From positions 1-64,000 of the forward strand of contig JAIYBB010000001.1 of assembly GCA_027488735.1 (NCBI GenBank): a stretch of DNA of 64,000 bases. Reading direction: 5' to 3'. This DNA is from Comamonadaceae bacterium. GTDB lineage: Bacteria; Pseudomonadota; Gammaproteobacteria; Burkholderiales; Burkholderiaceae_C. The notes beneath the pieces are model-generated. The model ran no database searches, was not told the DNA's origin, and saw only the letters and a list, made by a program, of their open reading frames with translations. Both the position numbers and the translations under genes were made by a program. Positions 57,393 to 64,000 of this stretch are shown piece after piece. Within the stretch, counting starts at the first letter, position 1, and every line of letters begins with the position of its first letter.

Positions 57393-57649
57393 GGGGTTGC
57401 CCTTTCAGTCAGTGTGTTGTTGACCCCCGGCTCGATCGGCCGGGAAGGGCGCGACGAACCGTGGCTTGTCAGCCGGTGGTCGTGGTTTTGGTGGAAATGC
57501 CAGACAGGCGAATCACAGCGCAGCAGTCGTTGGCTGCAGTGATGGGTGTCAGTGGCTTGGTTTTCATAATCGCAGATTCTAACGACACCTGTAGACGGCA
57601 AGATGCGCCGCCATGCCTAGAATCGAACAACATACAAACAGGAGAAAAA
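57393..57649. promoter_or_regulatory. Divergent spacer between asd and the DUF1330 gene
   Basis: This 257-base stretch must hold the asd promoter (-) and the promoter of the DUF1330 gene (+). I see no hairpin leader, riboswitch or open frame with conserved features. The only clear element is the ribosome site ggag at 57641-57644. Confidence 0.4.
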
Positions 57650-57952
57650 ATGGCCAAGGGATATTGGATAGGTCGGGTGGATGTTGCGGACCCCGAGCAA
57701 TACAAACTGTATGTGGCCGCCAATGCCGAAGCATTCAAAACCTATGGGGCCAAATTTCTGGTGCGCGGTGGCGCGTTTGAAAATCCAGAAGGGCACAGCC
57801 GATCACGCAATGTGGTGTTGGAATTTCCCACCTACCAAGCCGCACTCGATTGTTGGCATTCCCCGCCATACCAAGCAGCCATCAAGTTGCGCGAAGCGGT
57901 TTCCACCATCGACCTGGTCGTTATCGAAGGCTACGACGGCCCGCAACCCTGA
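57650..57952 (+). CDS. DUF1330 family protein
   Basis: This 100-residue protein has the ferredoxin-like dimeric alpha/beta barrel pattern of DUF1330: KGYWIGRVDVADPEQYKLY at the start, GGAFENPEG, VVLEFPTYQAALDCW and the final helix and strand with YQAAIKLR. The family is widespread, and no activity is established. Ribosome site ggag precedes ATG 57650. The gene for a gamma-glutamyltransferase follows after eight bases and is probably co-transcribed. Confidence 0.88.
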   Translation: MAKGYWIGRVDVADPEQYKLYVAANAEAFKTYGAKFLVRGGAFENPEGHSRSRNVVLEFPTYQAALDCWHSPPYQAAIKLREAVSTIDLVVIEGYDGPQP

Positions 57953-57960
57953 AAGAACAC

Positions 57961-59583
57961 ATGGTGCATTTTGAAGAACGCAAGGCGGTCAGCGCGCAGC
58001 GCGGCATGGTCACATCGCCGCATTATTTGGCGTCTGAAGTGGGCGCAGAGGTGTTGCGAGCCGGGGGCTCGGCGGTAGATGCCGCCTTGGCCACGGCGGC
58101 CGTGCTGGCCGTGATTTATCCGCACATGACGGGCATGGGGGGTGACGCTTTTTGGTTGATCCACGACCCGCTCAGCGGACAAGTCCGCTATCTGGATGGC
58201 GGTGGTCGTGCTGTCGCCAACGCCGATATCGGTTACTTCACTGACAGAGGCATGAAAGAGGTGCCATTTCGCGGAATCTTACCCGCCACACTCACCACAC
58301 CCGGCGCGGTATCGAGTTGGCTGGCGGCTCACGCTGCGTATGGCAAATTGCCCTTGCCACGCAGTTTGGAGGCGGCGATCGGTTACGCCAAAGAGGGCTA
58401 CCCGGTCAGCGACCGTTTGGCGGGCTGGATTCAACACACCCAAGCCGATTTACACACACTGAGCGGCTGGCGCAGCTTGTTCATGCCACATGGACAGTTG
58501 CCTGCGGCGGGCAGTCGGTTGCGCAACCCGGCGCTTGCGCGCACCTTGCAAGCGGTGGCAGAGGGCGGTTCCCAAGCGTTTTACGCGGGTGAGGTGGGTC
58601 AATCGCTGGCGGCGTTTTCTCAGCAAAACGGTGGTTTTTTCAAGCTGTCGGATTTGGCTGCGCAACAAGCGCAGTGGGGCCAGCCATTGGTGGGCCAATA
58701 CCGAGACTTGACGCTCTACCAAACGCCTGCGCCAACCCAAGGCTTTACGGTGTTGCAAATGCTGAAATTGGTAGAGCCGTTTGAATTCCACCGCATGGAT
58801 TTGCTCGATCCGCAACGTATCCATTGCATGGTTCAGGCCAAACAAATCAGTTACCACGACCGTGACCGTTGGCTGGGCGACCCCGCATTTGCCGATGTGC
58901 CGATGGACATGTTGCTAAGCGATGCGTATTTGGAAAAACGCAGACAGTTGATCGATCCGCACCATGCTCTAGCGTGGGACAAAGTACCGTCCTACGGCAG
59001 CCTCACCGGTGACACGGTCTACATCGCTGCGGTGGATGCGCAAGGCCAAGCGGTGTCTTTGATTCACAGCTTGTATGGCGCTTTCGGTTCCGGCATGGTT
59101 GACGAAGCCACGGGTGTGTTGCTGCAAAACCGCAGCGCGTATTTCTCGTTGACACCCGGTCACCCGAACGCGTTGGCGCCGGGCAAGGTGCCTTTGCATA
59201 CCTTGATTGCCTCCATTGGTTTCAAACAGCAAAAGCTGTGGAGTGTGATGGGTTGCATGGGCGCGGACGGGCAGCCGCAAATTCAGTTTCAAACCTACAG
59301 TGCCATGGTTGACCACGGTTTGGATATTCAACAAGCTGTGCAAGCGCCGCGCTGGCTGTCCGGGCGGTTTGCCTTGGGCGAAGCTCGCGATACCTTGCAT
59401 GTTGAGAGCCGTTTGGGCGAGCAAACCTTGGCTGCATTAGACCAACGCGGCCATTTGCTCAACCGCTGGGGGCCATGGAATGAGCTGGCGGGTCATGCGC
59501 ATGGCATCACGCTGGACCCGCTCACCGGTTTTCGCACCGGAGGGGCTGATCCCAGAAGCGATGGGGCTGCGACAGGTTGCTGA
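57961..59583 (+). CDS. Gamma-glutamyltransferase-family Ntn-hydrolase
   Basis: This 540-residue protein belongs to the gamma-glutamyltranspeptidase family, whose precursor cleaves itself before a threonine that becomes the nucleophile. The block GGSAVDAALATAAVLAVIYP and GMGGDAFWL are conserved. The self-cleavage site is most likely the threonine of LTGDTVYIAAVD, in place of the TTHxSVVD of classical enzymes. There is no signal peptide, so it is cytoplasmic. This sub-branch includes enzymes acting on other substrates, such as oxamate amidohydrolase, so glutathione should not be assumed. Confidence 0.85.
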   Translation: MVHFEERKAVSAQRGMVTSPHYLASEVGAEVLRAGGSAVDAALATAAVLAVIYPHMTGMGGDAFWLIHDPLSGQVRYLDGGGRAVANADIGYFTDRGMKEVPFRGILPATLTTPGAVSSWLAAHAAYGKLPLPRSLEAAIGYAKEGYPVSDRLAGWIQHTQADLHTLSGWRSLFMPHGQLPAAGSRLRNPALARTLQAVAEGGSQAFYAGEVGQSLAAFSQQNGGFFKLSDLAAQQAQWGQPLVGQYRDLTLYQTPAPTQGFTVLQMLKLVEPFEFHRMDLLDPQRIHCMVQAKQISYHDRDRWLGDPAFADVPMDMLLSDAYLEKRRQLIDPHHALAWDKVPSYGSLTGDTVYIAAVDAQGQAVSLIHSLYGAFGSGMVDEATGVLLQNRSAYFSLTPGHPNALAPGKVPLHTLIASIGFKQQKLWSVMGCMGADGQPQIQFQTYSAMVDHGLDIQQAVQAPRWLSGRFALGEARDTLHVESRLGEQTLAALDQRGHLLNRWGPWNELAGHAHGITLDPLTGFRTGGADPRSDGAATGC

Positions 59584-59628
59584 ACACTTAGAGACCTCAG
59601 GCACTGCGGCAATCAGCCTAAAGCTTAA

Positions 59629-60696
59629 TTAAAGTGCCTTGACAACCGCTTCACCCATCTCGCGTGTTCCCACCCGCGTCGCCCCCTCGCTGTAAATATC
59701 ACCGGTACGCAGGCCCTGTGCCAAGACCTTTTTAACGGCGTTCTCAATACGTACAGCTGCTTCTTCTTGGTTCAATGAAAAACGCAGCATCATGGCTGCA
59801 CTGAGTATGGTGGCCAGCGGATTGGCCACGCCCTTGCCAGAAATGTCCGGTGCGCTTCCGTGGCTGGGTTCATACAAACCTTGGCGGCTGGCGTTCAGCG
59901 AAGCCGACGGCAACATACCGATGGACCCGGTGAGCATAGAAGCTTCATCGCTCAAAATATCGCCAAACATATTGCCCGTGACCACTACGTCAAAACGCTT
60001 GGGCTCTTTCACCAACTGCATGGCGGCGTTGTCCACATACATATGGTCCAGAGCGATGTCCGGGTAGTCTTTGTGCACTTCGGCGACGATGTCTTTCCAG
60101 AACTGAAAGGTTTCCAGCACGTTGGCTTTGTCCACGCTGGTCACGCGCTTGCTGCGTTTGCGTGCGGCTTCAAAAGCCACACGCGCAATACGTTCGACCT
60201 CGGGGCGCGTATAGCGCATGGTGTCGAATGCTTCTTCTGCACCGGCGAACGCGCCGTCAGGTGACACACGCCTGCCGCGCGGTTGGCCAAAATAAATATC
60301 GCCTGTCAATTCACGAATGATGAGTATGTCCAAGCCTGCAATCAACTCGGGCTTGAGGCTGGACGCGTTCACCAATTCTTTGTAGCAAATGGCAGGTCGG
60401 AAGTTGGCGAATAATCCCAAGTTTTTGCGCAAGCCCAGAATCGCTTGCTCGGGGCGCAGCGGGCGATCGAGCGTGTCGTATTTCCAGTCGCCAACCGCGC
60501 CAAACAATACCGCGTCCGATTGCATGGCTAGCTTCAGTGTGGACTCGGGCAGCGGGTGACCGTGTGCGTCATAAGCAGCACCACCGACCAATGCGGTTTC
60601 CATTTCAAACTTCATATCAAGTGCATTCAACACCTTGACGGCCTCAGCGACGATTTCGGTGCCTATGCCGTCACCGGGGAGTACTGCGATTTTCAT
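59629..60696 (-). CDS. leuB: 3-isopropylmalate dehydrogenase
   Basis: LeuB oxidises and decarboxylates 3-isopropylmalate in leucine synthesis. The 355-residue protein begins [14 protein letters not shown], has the substrate segment [21 protein letters not shown] and the signature [22 protein letters not shown] 60696 overlaps the leuD stop (ATGA). Confidence 0.96.
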   Translation of the reverse strand: MKIAVLPGDGIGTEIVAEAVKVLNALDMKFEMETALVGGAAYDAHGHPLPESTLKLAMQSDAVLFGAVGDWKYDTLDRPLRPEQAILGLRKNLGLFANFRPAICYKELVNASSLKPELIAGLDILIIRELTGDIYFGQPRGRRVSPDGAFAGAEEAFDTMRYTRPEVERIARVAFEAARKRSKRVTSVDKANVLETFQFWKDIVAEVHKDYPDIALDHMYVDNAAMQLVKEPKRFDVVVTGNMFGDILSDEASMLTGSIGMLPSASLNASRQGLYEPSHGSAPDISGKGVANPLATILSAAMMLRFSLNQEEAAVRIENAVKKVLAQGLRTGDIYSEGATRVGTREMGEAVVKAL

Positions 60697-61352
60697 GGCT
60701 TGCTTTCTGTGAAAGTGTGTGCCAGCCAAGGCTTGGCGGTCAAACGTGCGGCCTCGAAGGCGCGAATTTTGTCGGCGTGTTTCAAGGTGAGACCGATGTC
60801 ATCCAAGCCATTGATCAAGCAGTACTTGCGAAACGCCTGCACTTCAAAAGACAGTTCTTCTCCTTGCGATTGAATGACGACTTGGCGCTCTAAGTCCACA
60901 GTCAGTTGGTAGCCGGGAAACGCCAAGCATTCGTTGAACAGTTTGGCGACCGCAGGTTCCGGCAGCACAATGGGCAACAAACCGTTTTTGAAACAGTTGT
61001 TGAAAAAAATGTCTGCAAAGCTGGGCGCAATGATGGCGCGAAAACCGTATTGGTCCAAAGCCCAAGGTGCGTGTTCACGAGAAGAACCGCAGCCGAAATT
61101 TTTACGCGCCAACAAAATGGATGCACCGCTGTAACGCGGTTGGTTCAAAACAAAGTCGGGGTTGGGTTTGCGGCTGCTTGGGTCTTGGCCTGGTTCGCCT
61201 TTGTCCGTATAACGCCATTCGTCAAACAGGTTGGGACCGAAGCCAGTTTTTTTGATGGATTTCAAAAATTGTTTGGGAATGATGGCGTCGGTGTCGACGT
61301 TCTCGCGGTCCATGGGAGCGACCAAGCCTTGGTGTAAATTGAATTTATGCAT
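60693..61352 (-). CDS. leuD: 3-isopropylmalate dehydratase small subunit
   Basis: LeuD is the swivelling small subunit of isopropylmalate isomerase. The 219-residue protein has [14 protein letters not shown] near the start and the active-site loop [15 protein letters not shown]. It lies nine bases after leuC and is coupled to leuB. Confidence 0.96.
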   Translation of the reverse strand: MHKFNLHQGLVAPMDRENVDTDAIIPKQFLKSIKKTGFGPNLFDEWRYTDKGEPGQDPSSRKPNPDFVLNQPRYSGASILLARKNFGCGSSREHAPWALDQYGFRAIIAPSFADIFFNNCFKNGLLPIVLPEPAVAKLFNECLAFPGYQLTVDLERQVVIQSQGEELSFEVQAFRKYCLINGLDDIGLTLKHADKIRAFEAARLTAKPWLAHTFTESKP

Positions 61353-61361
61353 GGGGGTCTT

Positions 61362-62813
61362 TCAGCTGAACTGCCGCACATCGACAAAATGGCCATGAAT
61401 AGCCGCAGCAGCAGCCATGGCAGGGCTGACCAAATGGGTGCGCCCGCCGTTGCCTTGGCGGCCTTCGAAGTTGCGGTTGCTGGTGGAGGCACAGCGCTCA
61501 CCGGGCTCAAGCTTGTCGGCGTTCATGGCCAAACACATGGAGCAACCGGGTTCGCGCCACTCAAAACCGGCGGCCTCGAATATCTCGTGCAAACCTTCGC
61601 TCTCTGCTTGTGCTTTCACCAACCCAGAGCCGGGTACGACCATGGCGAGCTTGATGTTGCCCGCAACTTTTTGGCCCAGGTGTTTGACCACTGCCGCCGC
61701 TTCGCGCATGTCTTCAATGCGGCTGTTGGTGCAAGAGCCGATGAACACTTTGTCGACAAATATATCGTTCAATGCCTTGCCGGGGTGCAAGCCCATATAC
61801 GCCAAAGCGCGTTCAATGGCGTCACGCTTGTTGGCGTCCTTTTCCTTGTCCGGGTCAGGCACGTTGTCGAGCACAGACAAGACCATTTCGGGGGAGGTGC
61901 CCCAGGTTACTTGCGGCGCAATCTGTGCCGCGTCTAGCTTGACGACTGCATCAAAATGCGCATCTGCGTCTGATTGCAAGGTTTGCCAATAAGCGACGGC
62001 CTGGTCCCATTCCACGCCACCGACAAACTTGCCGCTGACACGGTCGGTGCCGGGCGCCATGGGACGGCCTTTCACATACGCAATGGTTTTTTCATCCACT
62101 GCCACCAAACCAGCGCGGGCACCGGCTTCGATTGCCATGTTGCACAATGTCATGCGGCCTTCCATGCTGAGTGCGCGAATGGCCGCGCCGCCGAATTCGA
62201 TGGTGTAACCGGTGCCGCCCGCTGTACCAATTTTCCCGATGATGGCCAACACAATGTCTTTTGCGGTGATGCCCTTGGCAGCTTGCCCATCGACTTGCAC
62301 CAACAGGTTTTTGGCTTTTTTCGCCAACAAGGTTTGCGTGGCCAGCACATGTTCAACCTCGGATGTGCCGATGCCATGCGCGAGTGCGCCGAAGGCGCCG
62401 TGGGTGGATGTGTGCGAGTCGCCGCAGACCACGGTCATGCCGGGCAATGTGGCACCGTTTTCAGGGCCGATGACGTGAACAATACCTTGGCGCTTGGACA
62501 AAAATGGAAAGTAGGCGGCCGCGCCGTATTCGCGCATGTTGTCGTCAAGTGTGGTGATTTGGGCTTTGCTGACGGGATCGGTGATGCCGTCGTAACCGAG
62601 TTCCCAGCCGGTGGTCGGCGTGTTGTGGTCGGCGGTGGCAACCACGGAGCTGATGCGCCAGACCGGGCGCTTGGCTACGCGCAGCCCCTCAAAGGCTTGC
62701 GGGCTGGTGACTTCGTGCACCAGATGTCGGTCAATATAAAGCACCGAGGTGCCGTCTTCTTCGGTATGGACGACGTGCTCGTCCCAAATCTTGTCGTAGA
62801 GGGTGCGTCCCAT
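61362..62813 (-). CDS. leuC: 3-isopropylmalate dehydratase large subunit
   Basis: LeuC is the [4Fe-4S] large subunit of isopropylmalate isomerase. In this 483-residue protein cluster cysteines are seen in [13 protein letters not shown] and in GCSMCLAMN. The start follows aggag. It heads leuC-leuD-leuB; no leucine-rich leader peptide or regulator gene is seen upstream, where phage-like DNA begins within about 270 bases. Confidence 0.97.
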   Translation of the reverse strand: MGRTLYDKIWDEHVVHTEEDGTSVLYIDRHLVHEVTSPQAFEGLRVAKRPVWRISSVVATADHNTPTTGWELGYDGITDPVSKAQITTLDDNMREYGAAAYFPFLSKRQGIVHVIGPENGATLPGMTVVCGDSHTSTHGAFGALAHGIGTSEVEHVLATQTLLAKKAKNLLVQVDGQAAKGITAKDIVLAIIGKIGTAGGTGYTIEFGGAAIRALSMEGRMTLCNMAIEAGARAGLVAVDEKTIAYVKGRPMAPGTDRVSGKFVGGVEWDQAVAYWQTLQSDADAHFDAVVKLDAAQIAPQVTWGTSPEMVLSVLDNVPDPDKEKDANKRDAIERALAYMGLHPGKALNDIFVDKVFIGSCTNSRIEDMREAAAVVKHLGQKVAGNIKLAMVVPGSGLVKAQAESEGLHEIFEAAGFEWREPGCSMCLAMNADKLEPGERCASTSNRNFEGRQGNGGRTHLVSPAMAAAAAIHGHFVDVRQFS

Positions 62814-63078
62814 GTGGGCTCCTGCGCTGTGGATGGCAAATCTTGGATTTTAGGCGGCACACACTGCCCCGCCTTTGCGTCAAGGTACCAAGCGTGTTCG
62901 GCACCAATTTCCGAGAAGCCAGGTAGGCACGGTCGTGGGATTTGGGGGGAGCCAGCGACCGTCACACTCCCCCGCAAGTTGCACTTGGATGCCTGGGGGG
63001 CGTTGCGTTGATGAGCAGTTACCCCAGCACCTGGGCGGACCTAAATGAGAACCTGTCCGTTTTGAGTTTTTAGACATT
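62814..63078. other. Spacer between leuC and phage-like genes
   Basis: No supported gene. A 60-odd-residue frame on the minus strand (from 63086 to 62880) has no recognisable features. The leuC promoter should lie here, and so may the junction between chromosome and the inserted element, but I see no obvious attachment core or tRNA. Confidence 0.4.
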
Positions 63079-63885
63079 TCATGCACCCTCGCTCTGCCTT
63101 TTGGCTAGCTCGGCTAGTACAGCACCCACACCCAGGCCACCTGATGATTTGTTTTTATTAAGTTTTAAAGAGTGAGATCGCATACTTCTCTTGTCTTGTG
63201 TTACCTCTGTCCGATCCTTGAACATGCGTTGTGCCTCGTCGTGGTCGAACACTCCGACGAGCCCGAACGCTATCCTTGCGCACTGCACGAGCGACTTGTG
63301 CCTGAGCATTCTCCTTGGGTGTGTGAGCCATGACTCGCTCAGTCCCCTGACCTCGCTGAAGTACTCACGAATCCTAGTCGGCACCCGCCTGTCCCACCTG
63401 TGCAGGGTGCACTCCATCCATGCCGGCACACCGTCGACGAGTTCTTGTGACTCCCGGAACTGTACACCTGCAAACCTCTTGTGCGTGTTGATTACTCGGC
63501 ACCAGCCGTCCACCCCCAGAACGACAAGGGCGGGGCTATGCATGTCATCGCCCTCCCTCAGCAGGTACAGTTCGCGCCCCAGGGGGCTCAGGCCAAGGCG
63601 CTCCGAGGCGAGCAGCAGCGTCTCCAGGTCCGCCTGCGTCCACAGGTTGAGGCGGGCGAGTGACGACTGGGTCAGTGCCTGTGCAAAACCCTCGGGGCTC
63701 ATTCCCGAGCGCCTTGTGCACCTCTTGAAGACTGGCAGTTCCTGTGCCGCAATGTGGGCTGGGGTCGGCGGCTTGTGTTCAATGCTGGCACGTCTGCCTT
63801 GCACATTGCCAACGGTTCTTTGTGGTGTGTTGTGTTCACTGGCTTGGTCCATGTACTGTGTGGGATCCTTAGGGGGATTACGCAT
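63079..63885 (-). CDS. RecT/Bet-family phage ssDNA-annealing protein
   Basis: This 268-residue protein is a phage recombinase that anneals single strands. The conserved core is SPLGRELYLL, VLGVDGWCRVINTH, MECTLHRWDRR, the REYFSE segment, and HPRRMLRHKSLVQCARIAFG. N-terminal 60 residues are polar and probably disordered. G+C and codon use (AGG, CTC, GAC) look different from the leu genes. The upstream gene overlaps its start by eight bases, as in phage recombination operons. Confidence 0.85.
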   Translation of the reverse strand: MRNPPKDPTQYMDQASEHNTPQRTVGNVQGRRASIEHKPPTPAHIAAQELPVFKRCTRRSGMSPEGFAQALTQSSLARLNLWTQADLETLLLASERLGLSPLGRELYLLREGDDMHSPALVVLGVDGWCRVINTHKRFAGVQFRESQELVDGVPAWMECTLHRWDRRVPTRIREYFSEVRGLSESWLTHPRRMLRHKSLVQCARIAFGLVGVFDHDEAQRMFKDRTEVTQDKRSMRSHSLKLNKNKSSGGLGVGAVLAELAKRQSEGA

Positions 63886-64000
63886 GACTTGCGCCTCCCA
63901 GCATCAGCCGCCTTTGCGGTGAAGACTTGACGAGGTACTCGCTCACGACATCTGGGCGCTCCCTGCGCAGTCTTGTGATGTCTACCCTCTTGATGGTTGA
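63878..64000 (-). CDS. C-terminal end of a phage-like gene (partial)
   Basis: Reading the minus strand in from the window edge gives 40 residues and a TAA stop at 63880-63878: a basic helix with VDITRLRRERPDVVSEYLV and then QRRLMLGG. The VD-x-LRRERPD pattern resembles the C-terminus of proteins encoded next to RecT in prophages, possibly the paired YqaJ-type exonuclease. Too short for a firm call. It overlaps the recT start by eight bases, so the two are co-translated. Confidence 0.5.
   Translation of the reverse strand, partial: STIKRVDITRLRRERPDVVSEYLVKSSPQRRLMLGGASHA

Noticed and set aside
62880..63086. Short frame between leuC and recT
   Set aside because: No conserved motif, poor start (GTG), and it lies where a promoter and junction are expected.

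Overview
The window looks like chromosomal DNA of a betaproteobacterium in the Burkholderiales, most likely Comamonadaceae. The evidence is gene order: plsX-fabH-fabD-fabG-acpP-fabF-mucD-lepA-lepB-rnc-era-recO-pdxJ-acpS-nagZ, hemC-hemD-hemX-hemY beside ppc, and leuC-leuD-leuB...asd-fimV-truA-trpF-trpB-trpA-accD. Family-level markers such as DUF3297, a YceF-type Maf and the long-type QueF agree. Base composition appears to be in the mid-50s % G+C (judged by eye, not computed). I found no rRNA, tRNA, CRISPR array or intact insertion sequence.

Layout. 0-5.1 kb (+): an oxidative-stress group (rubrerythrin, a GlpC-like Fe-S protein, DUF3501, YaaA), then an alpha/beta hydrolase and queF. 5.1-10.2 kb (-): acyl-CoA ligase, L-lactate dehydrogenase-like flavoenzyme, dinB and a dienoyl-CoA isomerase-like crotonase. 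10.3-13.7 kb: a small exported protein, a type II NADH dehydrogenase and argH. 13.7-17.1 kb: a compact accessory patch between argH and ppc, with an MGMT-like protein, a hipBA module, a small membrane protein and a fitAB/vapBC module. 17.1-24.0 kb: ppc (-) and the haem genes hemCDXY (+). 24.1-31.8 kb: rne divergent from rluC, a HAD phosphatase, a Rieske protein, an SppA-type protease, an RsmI-like methylase and maf. 31.8-47.5 kb (+): yceD-rpmF, type II fatty acid synthesis, the MucD protease, and a long run of translationally coupled genes from lepA to nagZ. 47.6-62.8 kb: a zinc-ribbon protein, lysS, DUF3297, then the accD/trp/truA/fimV/asd and leuBDC blocks (-), split by a + strand DUF1330 and gamma-glutamyltransferase pair. 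63.1-64.0 kb (-): a RecT/Bet-type phage annealing protein and the end of another phage-like gene, so a prophage or integrative element starts at the right edge.

Most of the window is ordinary housekeeping DNA. The most interesting unexplained stretch is the 470-base gap between mucD and lepA (39659-40128). It holds a 16-base perfect palindrome, a cluster of DnaA-box-like 9-mers, and a structured segment ending in a perfect intrinsic terminator with no gene in front of it. I read the last as a probable small RNA of about 135-140 nt with an ACCUC sequence in a hairpin loop. Other leads are the absence of rpoE/rse genes between fabF and mucD, an AT-rich block inside plsX, and probable operators in front of the two toxin-antitoxin modules.
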